A stretch of 64,000 nt of DNA from Anseranas semipalmata. Its lineage: Eukaryota > Chordata > Aves > Anseriformes > Anseranatidae. A program made the translations under genes and the position numbers. This document shows positions 63,350-64,000 of the stretch, in pieces. The stretch is from the NCBI GenBank assembly GCA_013399115.1, contig VXAA01002132.1:241179-305178 (forward strand). Reading direction: 5' to 3'. The first letter of the stretch is position 1, and each line of letters begins with the position of its first letter. A model generated the notes under the pieces. The model had not been told where the DNA came from and did no database searches. It saw only the letters and a list, made by a program, of their open reading frames with translations.

Positions 63350-64000
63350 GCATGAGGTGCTGGGCTGCACTGAGGGCACTGGGCTCCAGCGTGAGGTGCT
63401 GGGCTGCACTGAGGGCACTGGGCTGCAGCGTGAGGTGCTGGGCTGCACTGAGGGCACTGGGCTGCAGCGTGAGGTGCTGGGCTGCACTGAGGGCACTGGG
63501 CTCCAGCGTGAGGTGCTGGGCTGCACTGAGGGCACTGGGCTGCAGCGTGAGGTGCTGGGCTGCACTGAGGGCACTGGGCTGCAGCGTGAGGTGCTGGGCT
63601 GCACTGAGGGCACTGGGCTCCAGCGTGAGGTGCTGGGCTGCACTGAGGGCACTGGGCTGCAGCGTGAGGTGCTGGGCTGCACTGAGGGCACTGGGCTGCA
63701 GCGTGAGGTGCTGGGCTGCACTGAGGGCACTGGGCTCCAGCGTGAGGTGCTGGGCTGCACTGAGGGCACTGGGCTGCAGCGTGAGGTGCTGGGCTGCACT
63801 GAGGGCACTGGGCTGCAGCGTGAGGTGCTGGGCTGCACTGAGGGCACTGGGCTCCAGCGTGAGGTGCTGGGCTGCACTGAGGGCACTGGGCTGCAGCGTG
63901 AGGTGCTGGGCTGCACTGAGGGCACTGGGCTGCAGTGTGAGGTGCTGGGCTGCACTGAGGGCACTGGGCCCGAGCAGGAGGTGCGGGGCTGCACTGAGGG
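63350..64000. repeat. 39-bp minisatellite with ABB higher-order pattern
   Basis: About 16 nearly identical 39-bp units (GAGGTGCTGGGCTGCACTGA plus GGGCACTGGGCTSCAGCGT) run to the right edge and continue beyond it. One position alternates between CTCCAG (A) and CTGCAG (B) in the order A-B-B, making a 117-bp higher-order unit. Because 39 is divisible by 3, reading frames stay open through the array; on the minus strand this gives a 13-residue repeat (SVQPSTSRCSPVP). I do not regard it as coding. Confidence 0.95.

Noticed and set aside
63347..63994. A 215-codon open frame with a 13-residue repeat
   Set aside because: A by-product of a 39-bp minisatellite (unit length divisible by 3); no start context, splice signal or known family.
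1..64000. Retroviral, CRISPR, tRNA or rRNA features
   Set aside because: None recognised on either strand; only CR1-type and tandem repeats were seen.

Overview
The window is a piece of a bird genome carrying the alpha-globin domain and its flanking housekeeping genes. Two things point to a bird. The embryonic pi/zeta - alphaD - alphaA trio sits beside PGAP6 (TMEM8A) and MRPL28 in the known avian order, and the only interspersed repeats I recognise are CR1 LINE fragments. I cannot name the species; as I recall them, the alphaD and pi N-termini differ from the chicken proteins. All five genes are on the minus strand.

Right to left, i.e. in the direction of transcription: a 39-bp minisatellite with a three-unit higher-order pattern at the right edge (63.35-64 kb); about 5 kb of gene-free DNA; embryonic HBZ/pi (58134-55999); HBAD/alphaD (53458-52648); HBAA/alphaA (50192-49489), with a (TTAGGG)n array about 140 bp upstream of its TATA box; and a GATA/CACC cluster about 0.5 kb past the alphaA poly(A) signal that resembles the avian alpha-globin 3' enhancer. 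A gene-poor stretch with old CR1 debris follows (42-47 kb). Then come PGAP6 (36248-25485, exon 1 hidden in an assembly gap at 40.67-40.85 kb) and MRPL28 (21663-18884, partly hidden in a second gap). The left 18 kb contains no exon I can support. It has a GC-rich, CpG-rich core with a third gap at 6.94 kb and CTTTGAT/A motifs. By vertebrate synteny it is probably the 5' side of AXIN1, but that gene is not visible here.

The exons of the three globins and of all visible PGAP6 and MRPL28 pieces were rebuilt from splice sites and codon phase. Each globin has the canonical 92-95/205/129-nt exon pattern. Two introns use GC-AG instead of GT-AG splice sites: alphaD intron 2 (known from birds) and an MRPL28 intron.

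The globins are the developmentally switched alpha-type chains of erythroid haemoglobin. MRPL28 is a mitochondrial ribosomal protein. PGAP6 is a membrane protein acting on GPI anchors. No novel multi-gene system was found. The most unusual items are the telomere-like array next to the alphaA promoter, the GC-AG introns, the higher-order minisatellite and the gap artefacts.
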